Numbered from the stretch's first letter, positions 8,038 through 16,378 are shown. The stretch: DNA of 64,000 nucleotides from Ectothiorhodospira marina (GCF_900109495.1 NZ_FOAA01000004.1:124001-188000), one strand, 5' to 3'. Notes: generated from the letters alone by a model not told the origin. A program made the numbers and translations.

Positions 8038-9367
8038 CGAGGTACGCCGCAGGTGTCTGGATACCATTCGGGAGCTGGAACAGGCACTGGATGATCGGGC
8101 CGCGCTGGAGGCCAACCTGAGGCGTTTGCTGAATCGTTTGTGCATGGCCGCCGAGGGGGCATACCCGCATCTGGATCCGATCCTCAACCGCCTGCAAATG
8201 GATGTGTCATCCCAGGAGACACTGACCCCCACCCAGCTGGAGGCCTACCTGAGCGAACTCTCCGACTTGCTGCATGATCGCGGTCGAGGTGCGCACCCCG
8301 CCGCTCACGGCCGTTCCGGGGATGCGGCGGAGATTCGCTCCTTGGGCCTGCAACTGCTGATGGAACTGGCCTCATTGCCCCGTTTGCAGGATGCCATGGA
8401 CCGCCTGCGCCAGGAATTGCACGTCAGCGAGCGTGTGCCCCCCTGGTCGGAATGGGTCTCCCGCGTGGCCCAGGCAGTGCATCAGTGCTTGAGTGACCTT
8501 CACAATCAGCGGGAGGAGATGGAAGACTTTCTGCAAGATATTACTCGGGAATTGGCCAGCTTTGATGATTACCTGGCAGGTCAGGGTGACCACCTGCGTG
8601 ATTCCCAACGCAACCGCGAGACATTTCGCGATCATCTTGCACAGGAGATGTCCCTTCTGAATTCCGGTCTATCGGATCGGGATCTGGAACTGAGTCATCT
8701 CAAGGAATTGGTGAGGGGGCGTATTCGGGCCATTGGCCAGCACATGGAGACCTATCGCGGACAGGAGGCCCTGCGAGACCAAGAGGCCCGCCTCGAGACC
8801 GAGCGCCTGCGCCAGCGGGTGGCGGATCTGGAACGACACTCCGCACAGCTGCGCGAAGCCTTCCTGTGGCAACAGAACCGTGCCCATCAGGATAGCCTCT
8901 CCGGCCTGCCCAACCGCGAGGCTTTCGATGAACGCATCCGTGATGAGTTGAGCCGCTGGGTACGTCTCGGCACGCCCCTGAGTCTGGTGGTCTGGGACAT
9001 TGATCACTTCAAGCGGGTGAACGACACCTATGGTCACAGTGCCGGGGACCGGGTGATCACCACCGTGGCCCAGTGCCTGAAAGAGCGCTCCCGGTGCACC
9101 GACATGGTGGCCCGCTATGGGGGGGAGGAATTTGTCATGATCCTGGTGGGCACGCCCGCCGCCGATGCGTTGGCGTTCTGTGACTCTCTGCGCGAGGCTG
9201 TGGCTGGCCTGGGGTTTCATTTTGACGGCGATCCGGTGGACATCACCCTGTCTGCCGGCGTGGCCGAGGTGAGGGGGGGAGATACCCCTTCATCCCTGTT
9301 CGACCGCGCCGACAAGGCGCTTTATCAGGCCAAGCACCGTGGGCGTAACTGCTGCGTCCAGGGATGA
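8027..9367 (+). CDS. GGDEF-domain diguanylate cyclase
   Basis: The C-terminal third is a GGDEF domain that makes cyclic di-GMP from GTP. The signature is GGEEF at residues 365-369, with DIDHFKRVNDTYGH upstream for metal and nucleotide binding. An intact inhibitory I-site RCTD begins at 356, so product inhibition is expected. The first ~290 residues are helical, with a coiled-coil-like stretch leading into the cyclase. No membrane segment or named sensor domain was recognised. I chose GTG at 8027 because AGAAGAGG lies 8 bases upstream; an in-frame ATG at 7982 is possible but lies deeper in the preceding gene. The overlap with that gene suggests translational coupling. Confidence 0.85.
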   Translation: MSTDEVRRRCLDTIRELEQALDDRAALEANLRRLLNRLCMAAEGAYPHLDPILNRLQMDVSSQETLTPTQLEAYLSELSDLLHDRGRGAHPAAHGRSGDAAEIRSLGLQLLMELASLPRLQDAMDRLRQELHVSERVPPWSEWVSRVAQAVHQCLSDLHNQREEMEDFLQDITRELASFDDYLAGQGDHLRDSQRNRETFRDHLAQEMSLLNSGLSDRDLELSHLKELVRGRIRAIGQHMETYRGQEALRDQEARLETERLRQRVADLERHSAQLREAFLWQQNRAHQDSLSGLPNREAFDERIRDELSRWVRLGTPLSLVVWDIDHFKRVNDTYGHSAGDRVITTVAQCLKERSRCTDMVARYGGEEFVMILVGTPAADALAFCDSLREAVAGLGFHFDGDPVDITLSAGVAEVRGGDTPSSLFDRADKALYQAKHRGRNCCVQG

Positions 9368-9446
9368 TCGGTCGCCCCCGCGGCTTGCCAAGGCCTTTTC
9401 GCGCTGGGTAACCTCGAAGCCTTTCCTATCATCGCAGGAGGCCGAC

Positions 9447-10385
9447 GTGACAGCGAATCCCGAACCCGTGATTTTCGGGGAAGTGCTCTTCGACTGCTTC
9501 GAGGAGCGTTCCGTGCTGGGGGGCGCGCCCTTCAACGTCGCCTGGAATCTCAAGGGACTGGGCCGCGATCCGCTGTTCATGGGGGCTGTGGGCGACGATG
9601 CACTGGGCGCGCGGGTACAGCAGGCCTTGTCTGCTTGGGGCATGCGCCCCGAAGGCTTGCAGCTAGACCCGCATCACCCCACGGGTCAGGTCCAGGTCAC
9701 CTTGAGTGGCGGCGAGCCTCAATACGAGATCCTGGCGGATCAGGCCTATGATCATGTGGAGGTGGCAGGCGCCCTGGACGCGTTGCCCGATCACGGCATC
9801 CTGTATCACGGCAGCCTGGCTCTGCGTGAGGCATCCGCACGCCATGGCCTGGAGCGCCTGAGGGATCACATGGATGCCCGTGTGTTCATGGATGTGAACC
9901 TGCGTGCGCCGTGGTGGAAGCGTGAGGAGGTGCACGACCTGATGGCCCATGCCACCTGGGTCAAGCTGAATCAGGACGAACTCTCGGCGCTGGCGCCGGA
10001 GCCCGCCGCCGACCCGGAGGTCCAGGCGCGCCTGACGCTGGCGTGTTTTGATCTGGAGGCGATGATCGTTACCCGCGCTTCGCAGGGGGCCATGGTGCTC
10101 ACACGCGAGGGGGCCGTGCATGCCATGAATGCCCCGGCGGTGGCTGGGCTCAAGGACACCGTGGGGGCAGGGGATGCCTTCAGTGCGGTTACCTTGCTGG
10201 GGTTGCTGGAGGGATGGCCGTGGGAGGTGATCCTGCATCGCGCCGCCGAATTTGCCGCCAGGGTCTGTACCCTGCATGGGGCCACCACGGAGGATCCGGG
10301 GTTCTATGCGTCGGCTCATGACGCCTGGAACTCCGCGCGCCCCTCACCCCAACCCCTCTCCCCAGGGGGGAGAGGGGCTCGGTGA
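9447..10385 (+). CDS. PfkB-family fructokinase
   Basis: This sugar kinase of the ribokinase/PfkB family has 312 residues. The N-terminus GEVLFDCF...LGGAPFNVAW is typical of bacterial fructokinases, and the catalytic loop is DTVGAGDAFSAV near residue 235. GTG at 9447 is preceded by AGGAGG at 9436-9441. Fructose released by sucrose synthase (16483-18867) would be a logical substrate, giving fructose 6-phosphate; that link is inferred. The last ~15 residues (SPQPLSPGGRG and neighbours) are read from a dispersed palindromic repeat that has replaced the native 3' end, and the stop codon lies within the repeat. Confidence 0.82.
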   Translation: MTANPEPVIFGEVLFDCFEERSVLGGAPFNVAWNLKGLGRDPLFMGAVGDDALGARVQQALSAWGMRPEGLQLDPHHPTGQVQVTLSGGEPQYEILADQAYDHVEVAGALDALPDHGILYHGSLALREASARHGLERLRDHMDARVFMDVNLRAPWWKREEVHDLMAHATWVKLNQDELSALAPEPAADPEVQARLTLACFDLEAMIVTRASQGAMVLTREGAVHAMNAPAVAGLKDTVGAGDAFSAVTLLGLLEGWPWEVILHRAAEFAARVCTLHGATTEDPGFYASAHDAWNSARPSPQPLSPGGRGAR

Positions 10386-10535
10386 GTATCGACACCCTGA
10401 CCTCTCTCCCCAGGGGGGAGAGGGGCTCGGTGAGTATCGACACCCTGACCTCTCTCCCCAGGGGGAGGGGACTCAGTGAGTGTCGACGCCTCTTTCCGAC
10501 CCTCTCCTCTCCCCTTGGGGAGAGGGATAGGGCTT
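10341..10535. repeat. Tandem 48-bp palindromic repeat (four palindromes)
   Basis: The convergent gap between the fructokinase and the asparagine-synthase-like gene holds four palindromes of the type CCTCTCCCC..GGGGAGAGG at 10341-10379, 10401-10425, 10450-10470 and 10501-10533. The first three are separated by a near-identical spacer (GTGAGTATCGACACCCTGAC), giving a tandem unit of 48 then 46 bases. The array starts inside the fructokinase reading frame. It can form strong hairpins on both strands and may terminate both genes. Confidence 0.85.
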
Positions 10536-10541
10536 GTCACC

Positions 10542-12554
10542 TCAGGGGCGCCACCCCAGGGCTTCGGCCCGCTTGCGGGCCAGTCGCGGGATGTCCTGGG
10601 CCACGAAGTGACTGTGCAGCACCTGCACGCCGATCATGTGGTTGATCACCGCATCCAGCTGCACCTGGGTGGAGGTGGTGGTGTCCGGTGCGTCATGCAG
10701 GTCAAACAGGGCCTTCACGCCGGCAGGATCCAGCAGGCCCGCTTCCTTGACGGCATCGTCCGACAGGTACTGATCCGCCAGGGCTTTCATCGCCGCCCAC
10801 TTCTTGGGGTCGGTATGGGCCGGCGGCGCCATGAAGGCGAACTTCTCGCGCTCGTACAGCACCTTGGGGAGTAATCCCTTCATGGACTCGCGCAGCACGT
10901 ACTTTTCCGTGCGCCCCTTGATGCGCATGGACGGAGGCAGTTGGGTTGCGAACTCCGCCAGGTGATGATCCAGGAACGGTGGACGGGCCTCCATGGAATT
11001 GGCCATGTCCACGCGGTCGCCTCCCCAGGTGAGGATCTGCCCTTCCAGCATGGTCTTGATCCAGACGTACTGGGCCTTGTCCAGGGGATGACGGCCTTCG
11101 ATCATGTCTGCATCCAGGGCGTTGGCGATGGCGCGACCCGGCTCATAACCCTTCACCTGCTCACGCAGATGCGGGGCCATCAGACCCGGGGCGTGTTCGG
11201 CGCTGGCCAGCCAGGGCTGCAGGCAGGAGGGGGTGAAGCCCACCAAGGCGTCCAGGGCCGGGTCATGGAGCTCGTTCTCCGCCAGCATGGCCCCCTGGAA
11301 AAGTTGATTGCTCTCCGAGAGCATCTGTTGCCAGCTGGCCCGCTCGGCGGGGGAAAGGGTGTCCAGGCCATGCAGGAACATGTCCCGGCGGAAGGAGGGG
11401 TAACCCCCGAACAGTTCATCGGAGCCCTCGCCAGTCACCACCACTCGGTAGCCGGCCTTGTTCACGTGACGGCTCATGAGCAGCTTGGCCACGCCCAGGG
11501 TGTTGTAGATGGTGCGCTCCGCGTGCCATAGCGTCTCCACCAGGTTGTCATAGAGATGATCTGCGTTCAGCGTCATCACGTCCTGGTCGGCACCCACGCT
11601 TTCGGCCATCTCCGTGGCAATGGCGGTCTCGTCGTAGTCGGCATTATCAAAGCCGATGGTGAAGGCCTTCACCGGGGATTGCTGAGTGGCCGCAGCCAGG
11701 CCCAGAGTGATGCAGGAGTCGATGCCGCCGGAGAGATAGCAGGCCACCGGCACGTCGGCTTCCAGGCGCAGTTGCACCGCCTCCATGAGCTTGTCGCGCA
11801 CGCCCTCGATATAGAACGACTCGTCCTTCTCCTCGCCCCGCTCGGACATGAGCGGAAAGTCCATGTCCCAGTAGCGGTCGTCGCGGATCTCGAACTTGCC
11901 GTGGCGCCGCTCGATGGTGACCACGTGGCCGGGCTTCACCTGGTGGATGCCCTCGAAGGCGGTTTGCCCGGGCACCATGGTCTGCATCAGCTGGTGGTAC
12001 AGGCCCTGGGCCTCGAAACGGCGGGGGACGTCCGGGTGGGCGAACAGCACCTTGAGTTCCGAGCCGAACACCAGCTTGCCGCCGACCTCGGTCCAGTACA
12101 GGGGCTTCACGCCGAAGCGATCGCGGATGAGCATGAGGCGGTCGTGCTGACGGTCGTACAGGGCGATGCCGAACTCACCCCTCAGGTGCGGCAGCATATC
12201 CTCCAGCCCCAGATCCTTGTACATGTGCAGCACCATCTCCGAGTCGCTCTTGGTGCGGAACTTGGCACCCCGGGAGGTGAGATCGGCGCGGATGCGCTTG
12301 TAATCATAAAGCTCGCCGTTCACCGCCAGCATCAGGTTGTTGTCCGGTGACATGAAGGGCTGGCGGCCGCGGTTCTCATCCAGGTCGATGATGGTCAGAC
12401 GGGCATGGGAGAAGCCCACGCCGCGGTCGTCCTGCACCTTGTAGCCGAAGCCGTCGGGGCCACGGTGATACTGGATGGCCGCCATGGCCACCAGGGTTTC
12501 CGGATCCACCGGTTGATGGGGATCGGCGTGCATGACGCCGGCGATGCCGCACAT
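10542..12554 (-). CDS. Asparagine-synthase-like glutamine amidotransferase (proposed solute amidase-synthase)
   Basis: This glutamine-dependent amide-forming enzyme of the AsnB class has 670 residues. The N-terminal class II glutaminase starts with the catalytic Cys2 (MCGIAG) and has YHRGPDG and NGELYDY near 79. The C-terminal synthetase domain has the PPi loop SGGIDS at 275-280 and VVTGEGSDELFGGYP, so both activities should be intact. A good GAGGAG ribosome-binding site precedes the ATG. It is last in a minus-strand cluster with a carbamoyltransferase, an amidase and a carbamoylase. By analogy with AsnO, which amidates N-acetylglutaminylglutamine in Pseudomonas, I infer that it amidates the alpha-carboxylate of N-carbamoylglutamine. 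Ordinary asparagine synthesis remains the alternative. Confidence 0.85.
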   Translation of the reverse strand: MCGIAGVMHADPHQPVDPETLVAMAAIQYHRGPDGFGYKVQDDRGVGFSHARLTIIDLDENRGRQPFMSPDNNLMLAVNGELYDYKRIRADLTSRGAKFRTKSDSEMVLHMYKDLGLEDMLPHLRGEFGIALYDRQHDRLMLIRDRFGVKPLYWTEVGGKLVFGSELKVLFAHPDVPRRFEAQGLYHQLMQTMVPGQTAFEGIHQVKPGHVVTIERRHGKFEIRDDRYWDMDFPLMSERGEEKDESFYIEGVRDKLMEAVQLRLEADVPVACYLSGGIDSCITLGLAAATQQSPVKAFTIGFDNADYDETAIATEMAESVGADQDVMTLNADHLYDNLVETLWHAERTIYNTLGVAKLLMSRHVNKAGYRVVVTGEGSDELFGGYPSFRRDMFLHGLDTLSPAERASWQQMLSESNQLFQGAMLAENELHDPALDALVGFTPSCLQPWLASAEHAPGLMAPHLREQVKGYEPGRAIANALDADMIEGRHPLDKAQYVWIKTMLEGQILTWGGDRVDMANSMEARPPFLDHHLAEFATQLPPSMRIKGRTEKYVLRESMKGLLPKVLYEREKFAFMAPPAHTDPKKWAAMKALADQYLSDDAVKEAGLLDPAGVKALFDLHDAPDTTTSTQVQLDAVINHMIGVQVLHSHFVAQDIPRLARKRAEALGWRP

Positions 12555-12619
12555 AGGGAACTCCTCGTGAATGAATTCGTATCAGCAGGTGCCTGGGATC
12601 AAGCGGGCAGGAAGCGGGC

Positions 12620-13684
12620 TCAGGTGTCCATCACTTCGCTCACCCGGCGCACCATGCAGGTGAGCAGGGCCATACGCACGAAGACCGCGCCCCGCGCCTG
12701 GGCGAAGTACCAGTTGTGGAGCGTGGGGTCCAGGTCCGTATCCAGTTCTTCACCGCGGGCCAGGGGATGCAGGATGATGGAGTCTTTCTTCAGTGGCGAG
12801 TGGGTGGAAAGTTTCAGTTCCGCGCCCATCTGCTCGTAGCTGTCACCCACCCAGGCAATGGCATTGATGTACACCACATCGAGATCGGGAAGCTCAGGCT
12901 CCAGTCGCTTGGACACGCGTACCGACAGCCCGGCCTGGTTCAACTCCTCTGCCTGCCCTTCGTCGAAGGGACTGTCCTGGTCCGTGAAGATCACCACTTC
13001 CTCGATGGCGGTGGGGAAGCGCGCCAGCAGCAGCAGCAGGCTGCGCACGGTGCGCATGCGGTTGGGCACACCAATGATGCCCACACGGATCCGCTTGTCC
13101 CGGGGCAGGTCAGGGTCCAGCAGTTCCGGGCGCCACTTGAAGATGGTGTACACGTCCGCCATCGCCTGGGTGGGGTGCTCGTCGATGCCATTGCCGGCAT
13201 TGACGATGGGGATGCGCAGGGCATCCAGCATGTCGTAGACGGAGCGGTCCTCGTTGTTGCGCAGGACGATCACATCCCCGTAGTTGTTGAACATCTCGGC
13301 GATGTCCTGGATGGATTCCCCCTTGGCCATGCCCGTGCTCTTGGGGTCGGTGATGGACATGATGTCCCCCCCCAGGCGGTGCCAGGCGCTCTCGAAGGAG
13401 AGCCGGGTTCGGGTGCTGGGCTCGTAGAAGGCGCTGATCAGGATCTTGCCCTGCAGCGGCAGATGCATCAGCGCCGGCGTGCTTTCGTACTGGGCCGAGA
13501 GGCGGAAAAGCTGGGTGAGCGTCTCCCGGTCAAATTGCCGCGAGGACACCACATGCCGACTTGCCAGGGCCAGCAGTGGACTGGGATCTTCGGGGATGCT
13601 CTCCGCCAGGGCGCGGGGCCGCTCGATGCCGGCGGTACCGTCCTTGGGGCGAAGCGGCTTTTGAAGCTGCGAGTCGACTACCAT
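12620..13684 (-). CDS. Aspartate-carbamoyltransferase-like enzyme with altered amino-acid site
   Basis: This 354-residue carbamoyltransferase is closest in layout to the ATCase catalytic chain. The carbamoyl-phosphate site is intact: STRTR at 90-94, KGES with the 80s-loop lysine at 121, HPTQ at 170-173. The arginine matching E. coli R167 is at 211. The aspartate-binding loop is not kept: E. coli YMTRVQKER reads YINAIAWVG (272-280), so R229 and Q231 are both lost, and HPLPR has become HPLAR (306-310). It probably carbamoylates an amine other than aspartate; glutamine is my inference from context. ATG at 13684 follows AAAGAGG; a TTG at 13714 is less likely. No pyrC or pyrI lies nearby. Confidence 0.85.
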   Translation of the reverse strand: MVVDSQLQKPLRPKDGTAGIERPRALAESIPEDPSPLLALASRHVVSSRQFDRETLTQLFRLSAQYESTPALMHLPLQGKILISAFYEPSTRTRLSFESAWHRLGGDIMSITDPKSTGMAKGESIQDIAEMFNNYGDVIVLRNNEDRSVYDMLDALRIPIVNAGNGIDEHPTQAMADVYTIFKWRPELLDPDLPRDKRIRVGIIGVPNRMRTVRSLLLLLARFPTAIEEVVIFTDQDSPFDEGQAEELNQAGLSVRVSKRLEPELPDLDVVYINAIAWVGDSYEQMGAELKLSTHSPLKKDSIILHPLARGEELDTDLDPTLHNWYFAQARGAVFVRMALLTCMVRRVSEVMDT

Positions 13685-13718
13685 GGCTAAGGCCTCTTTG
13701 ACTGGGGAAGACAACGGT

Positions 13719-14468
13719 TCACTCGGCGATCTCCTCCACCTTGGAGATCTCTGCCAGGGCCTGTTCGGTGCTCATCACCCGGGCGTAGCGGTCCTTCATG
13801 GTGAGCATGGTGGCCCGCTGTAACTCGGGCGTGACCGTGGCGCAGGCGTCCTCGATCAGGGTGACGTAAAAACCCAGGTCGCAGGCATCCCGGATGGCGG
13901 TGGAGACGCATTCGTTGCTATATACACCCACCACGAACAGGGCCGTCACATTCAGGTTACGCAGCACGTATTCCAGGTTGGTGGCGGTGAAGACACCGCT
14001 GGCCGTCTTGTTGATGACGATTTCGTCGTCCCGAGGCGCCACGATCTCCAGAAAGTCCGCCTCCTTGGAGCCTGGGGCCGCGTGCAGGCCCAGACGCTTG
14101 TGGCCGGGCCCCCGATCGCGGCCATCCTGAGTAAGGGACTGGATGCGTGTGTGGATCACCTCCAGGCTCAGGGAGCGAAAGCCGTCCTGCAGGCGGCGAA
14201 CGTTAGGCAGGACGGTATTCTCCAGACGATCGAAGTAATAGTCCTGGGCCTCGGGGGGGAGGCCGGAGCGTTCCGCATCGGCAAACACCCCCCAGCCGCG
14301 TGCCGCATCCAGGTATTGCAGGTCGATGCACAGCATCGCCGCATGATGGGTTCCCAGGGCCCGGGTCAGGGCCCGGTTGGTGATCAGGGTCTCCCGGTAC
14401 TGCTCACGCAGCGGATCCACGTTGTCGTAGACGGGGCCGCTCGCCATCTCTTGGGTTTTGTCGTTCAC
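13719..14468 (-). CDS. Isochorismatase-family cysteine hydrolase (amidase)
   Basis: The 249-residue protein is a cysteine hydrolase of the family that includes nicotinamidase, N-carbamoylsarcosine amidase and RutB. The Asp-Lys-Cys triad is visible as D49 (CIDLQ), K154 (INKTASGVF) and C187 (VYSNECVS). GTG at 14468 is chosen because GGGAGG precedes it by six bases and because it overlaps the upstream hydrolase stop as GTGA, a sign of translational coupling. In this cluster it could remove the alpha-amide of a carbamoyl-amino-acid amide, the first degradative step. That role is inferred, and it could instead act on the carbamoyl group. Confidence 0.82.
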   Translation of the reverse strand: MNDKTQEMASGPVYDNVDPLREQYRETLITNRALTRALGTHHAAMLCIDLQYLDAARGWGVFADAERSGLPPEAQDYYFDRLENTVLPNVRRLQDGFRSLSLEVIHTRIQSLTQDGRDRGPGHKRLGLHAAPGSKEADFLEIVAPRDDEIVINKTASGVFTATNLEYVLRNLNVTALFVVGVYSNECVSTAIRDACDLGFYVTLIEDACATVTPELQRATMLTMKDRYARVMSTEQALAEISKVEEIAE

Positions 14469-15721
14469 TTGACTGCCTCCCCGTTTTCGGTGGCCAGGGA
14501 CAGAATGGCCTGTAGCATCAGGTTGGCACCGCGTTCGATATCTTCCCAGTTGGTCCACTCAGCGGCTGAATGGCTGCGCCCCTCCAGGCTGGGCACGAAG
14601 ATCATGCCCGTGCGGGTGAGCGACGCCATGATCTGGGCATCGTGAGCGGCGCCGCTGGGCAGGCGCAGATGCTTCAGGTCCAGGGTGCGGGCCTTGTCCT
14701 CAAGCAGTTGCACCAGGGCCGGATCGCAGCGTTGTGGCGGCAGCTCCGAGAGCACCTCGAATTCGAACATCAGCGAGCGCCGTCGGGCCATGGTCGACAG
14801 GGTACGCCGGAACGCATCGGCCAGATTGCTCAGGGTGTCTGGATCCGTGTCCCGCACATCCAGGGAGAAGCTGGTATAGCCGGGCACGGTATTGGCGGCG
14901 CCGGGTCTGAGTTCAACGCGGCCGATGGTGGCTCGACTGTGAGGGCTGCCGTGCTCCTCGAGAATCCGCTCGATCTCGCCAGCGAACTCGGCCAGCCCCT
15001 GGAAAGTGTCATTGCGCATATCCATGGGCGTGGTGCCGGCGTGGTTGGTCTGACCCTTGAGTTGCACATCCCACTTGAACAGTCCTGTGATGGCCTCCAC
15101 CACGCCCACGCTGATGTCCCCCCGGTCCAGTACCGGACCCTGCTCGATGTGCAGCTCCAGATAGGCGTGGATGGAATCCTTGGGCCGGCGGGCGAACAGG
15201 GCCGCATTGGCGTCCAGCCCCCAGGCGGCCATGGCCTCGGTGAGGGTGACCCCCTCCAGATCCCGGGCGGCATGAATCATGGCCGGTGTCAGTTGACCGG
15301 CCACGGCCTGAGAGCCAAACAGGCCGCCGAACCGCCCCTCTTCGTCGGTGAAGTTCACCACCTCAAGGGGGTGGCTCAGGGGCAGTCCCGACTCCTTCAC
15401 GGTACGCAGGACCTCCAGACCGATGAGGACGCCCAGGGCCCCATCCAGTGGGCCGCCGCTTGGCACGGTGTCCAGATGGGATCCCATCATCACACTGGGC
15501 CGCTGACCATCCCAGTCCAGGCGTCCGTGCAGGTTGGCAGCGCCGTCCTCGTAGAAGTCCAGGTCGGCTTCGAGGATGCGCTCCCGGAACCACTGACGCC
15601 CGGCAAGATCCCCCTCGCTGAAAGCCATGCGGTGAATGCCGCGGTCGGCATCCCGGCCGATGGCCGATAGCGCCTCGATATCCTGCTGCAGGCGTTGGAA
15701 GTTGATGCGGGTGGGCGTCAT
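14465..15721 (-). CDS. M20-type Zn hydrolase, N-carbamoyl-L-amino-acid hydrolase/allantoate amidohydrolase family
   Basis: This 418-residue metal hydrolase belongs to the hydantoinase/carbamoylase branch of peptidase family M20. Metal ligands and catalytic residues sit in the usual motifs: GSHLDTVPSGGPLDG (H82, D93), FTDEEGRFGG (E127, E128) and LELHIEQGP (H191, E193), with the dimerisation-domain motif GQTNHAGTTPMDMR after them. Family members release CO2 and ammonia from N-carbamoyl-L-amino acids or ureido compounds. GAGAGGGG precedes the ATG. It overlaps the isochorismatase gene by four bases. It would regenerate the free amino acid from an N-carbamoyl derivative (inference); no other purine-ureide genes are nearby. 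Confidence 0.88.
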   Translation of the reverse strand: MTPTRINFQRLQQDIEALSAIGRDADRGIHRMAFSEGDLAGRQWFRERILEADLDFYEDGAANLHGRLDWDGQRPSVMMGSHLDTVPSGGPLDGALGVLIGLEVLRTVKESGLPLSHPLEVVNFTDEEGRFGGLFGSQAVAGQLTPAMIHAARDLEGVTLTEAMAAWGLDANAALFARRPKDSIHAYLELHIEQGPVLDRGDISVGVVEAITGLFKWDVQLKGQTNHAGTTPMDMRNDTFQGLAEFAGEIERILEEHGSPHSRATIGRVELRPGAANTVPGYTSFSLDVRDTDPDTLSNLADAFRRTLSTMARRRSLMFEFEVLSELPPQRCDPALVQLLEDKARTLDLKHLRLPSGAAHDAQIMASLTRTGMIFVPSLEGRSHSAAEWTNWEDIERGANLMLQAILSLATENGEAVK

Positions 15722-15813
15722 TCAGTCCCCTCTCTGCTATGCATATGACCTTGGATACTACTAGGCCGGGTGGCTGCAAGGCCAGCGATGACCCGGGCGC
15801 GGGAGCGGGTCTG

Positions 15814-16344
15814 TCAATCGTCGGCGATGGGCTTCAGCGCCGCTTTCTCGTCCGGGGTTTCCATGATGTCCAGCAGATCACCCAGACCGGCCTCCAGGGC
15901 CGCGAGGCTGTCGGCAGGCAGGGCCTGCAGGGCCCGGTTGAGTTCCCCTTGAGCCGGTGCCGGGGCGTGGTCCAGCAGGCTTTGGCCCGCGGGCGTGGTG
16001 AACAGCCGGACGACGCGCTGGTCACGGCCAGCGCGCTGGCGTTCCAGCAACCCTTTGCGTTCCAGTTTGTCGAGCATGTTGGAGGCCGTCGATACGTGGA
16101 TGGAAAGTCGTTGGGAGAGATCCCCCACGCTCAATCCCGGCTCCAGTTGAACCTCCCAGAGGGCCCATAGCTGAGCGGCACTCACGCCGCAGTCCTCCTG
16201 GATGCGCCTTGAGTGTCCCTGCAGGGACCGGAACAGCACCCGTAGCTGCTGGATGATGGCCTGGACGCGCGCCTCGTCGGCGTGACGAGCGCTGCCATGC
16301 CGCAAGGCGGGACTGGAATGGATTCGGGTCCGGAGGCTGGCCAT
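15814..16344 (-). CDS. MarR-family transcriptional regulator
   Basis: The 176-residue winged-helix protein has the MarR layout: an N-terminal dimerisation helix, the DNA-binding core LSVGDLSQRLSIHVSTASNMLDKLERKGLLERQRAGRDQRVVRLFTTPAG (about 89-138, quoted here as LSQRLSIHVSTASNM and DQRVVRLF), then C-terminal helices. It is first on the minus strand, 92 bases ahead of the hydrolase and four-enzyme cluster, and diverges from sucrose synthase. A direct repeat with TTGTACAA and TTGCACAA cores lies immediately upstream of its start and is a likely autoregulatory operator. Its ligand is unknown. Confidence 0.85.
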   Translation of the reverse strand: MASLRTRIHSSPALRHGSARHADEARVQAIIQQLRVLFRSLQGHSRRIQEDCGVSAAQLWALWEVQLEPGLSVGDLSQRLSIHVSTASNMLDKLERKGLLERQRAGRDQRVVRLFTTPAGQSLLDHAPAPAQGELNRALQALPADSLAALEAGLGDLLDIMETPDEKAALKPIADD

Positions 16345-16349
16345 GAGAT

Positions 16350-16378
16350 TTCTTTTTGCACAAATTCTTTTTGTACAA
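16350..16378. promoter_or_regulatory. Candidate MarR operator: 15-bp direct repeat
   Basis: TTCTTTTTGCACAA (16350-16363) is repeated as TTCTTTTTGTACAA (16365-16378), 15 bases apart, with one mismatch. TTGTACAA is a perfect palindrome and TTGCACAA is nearly one. The pair begins six bases upstream of the marR start codon and lies in the marR-susA intergenic region, so a bound regulator could affect both directions. TACAAT (16374-16379) could also serve as a -10 box for susA. Confidence 0.45.

Noticed and set aside
12620-13684. Simple annotation as pyrB
   Set aside because: The aspartate-binding Arg and Gln are replaced, there is no pyrC or pyrI neighbour, and the gene sits with a carbamoylase and amidases.
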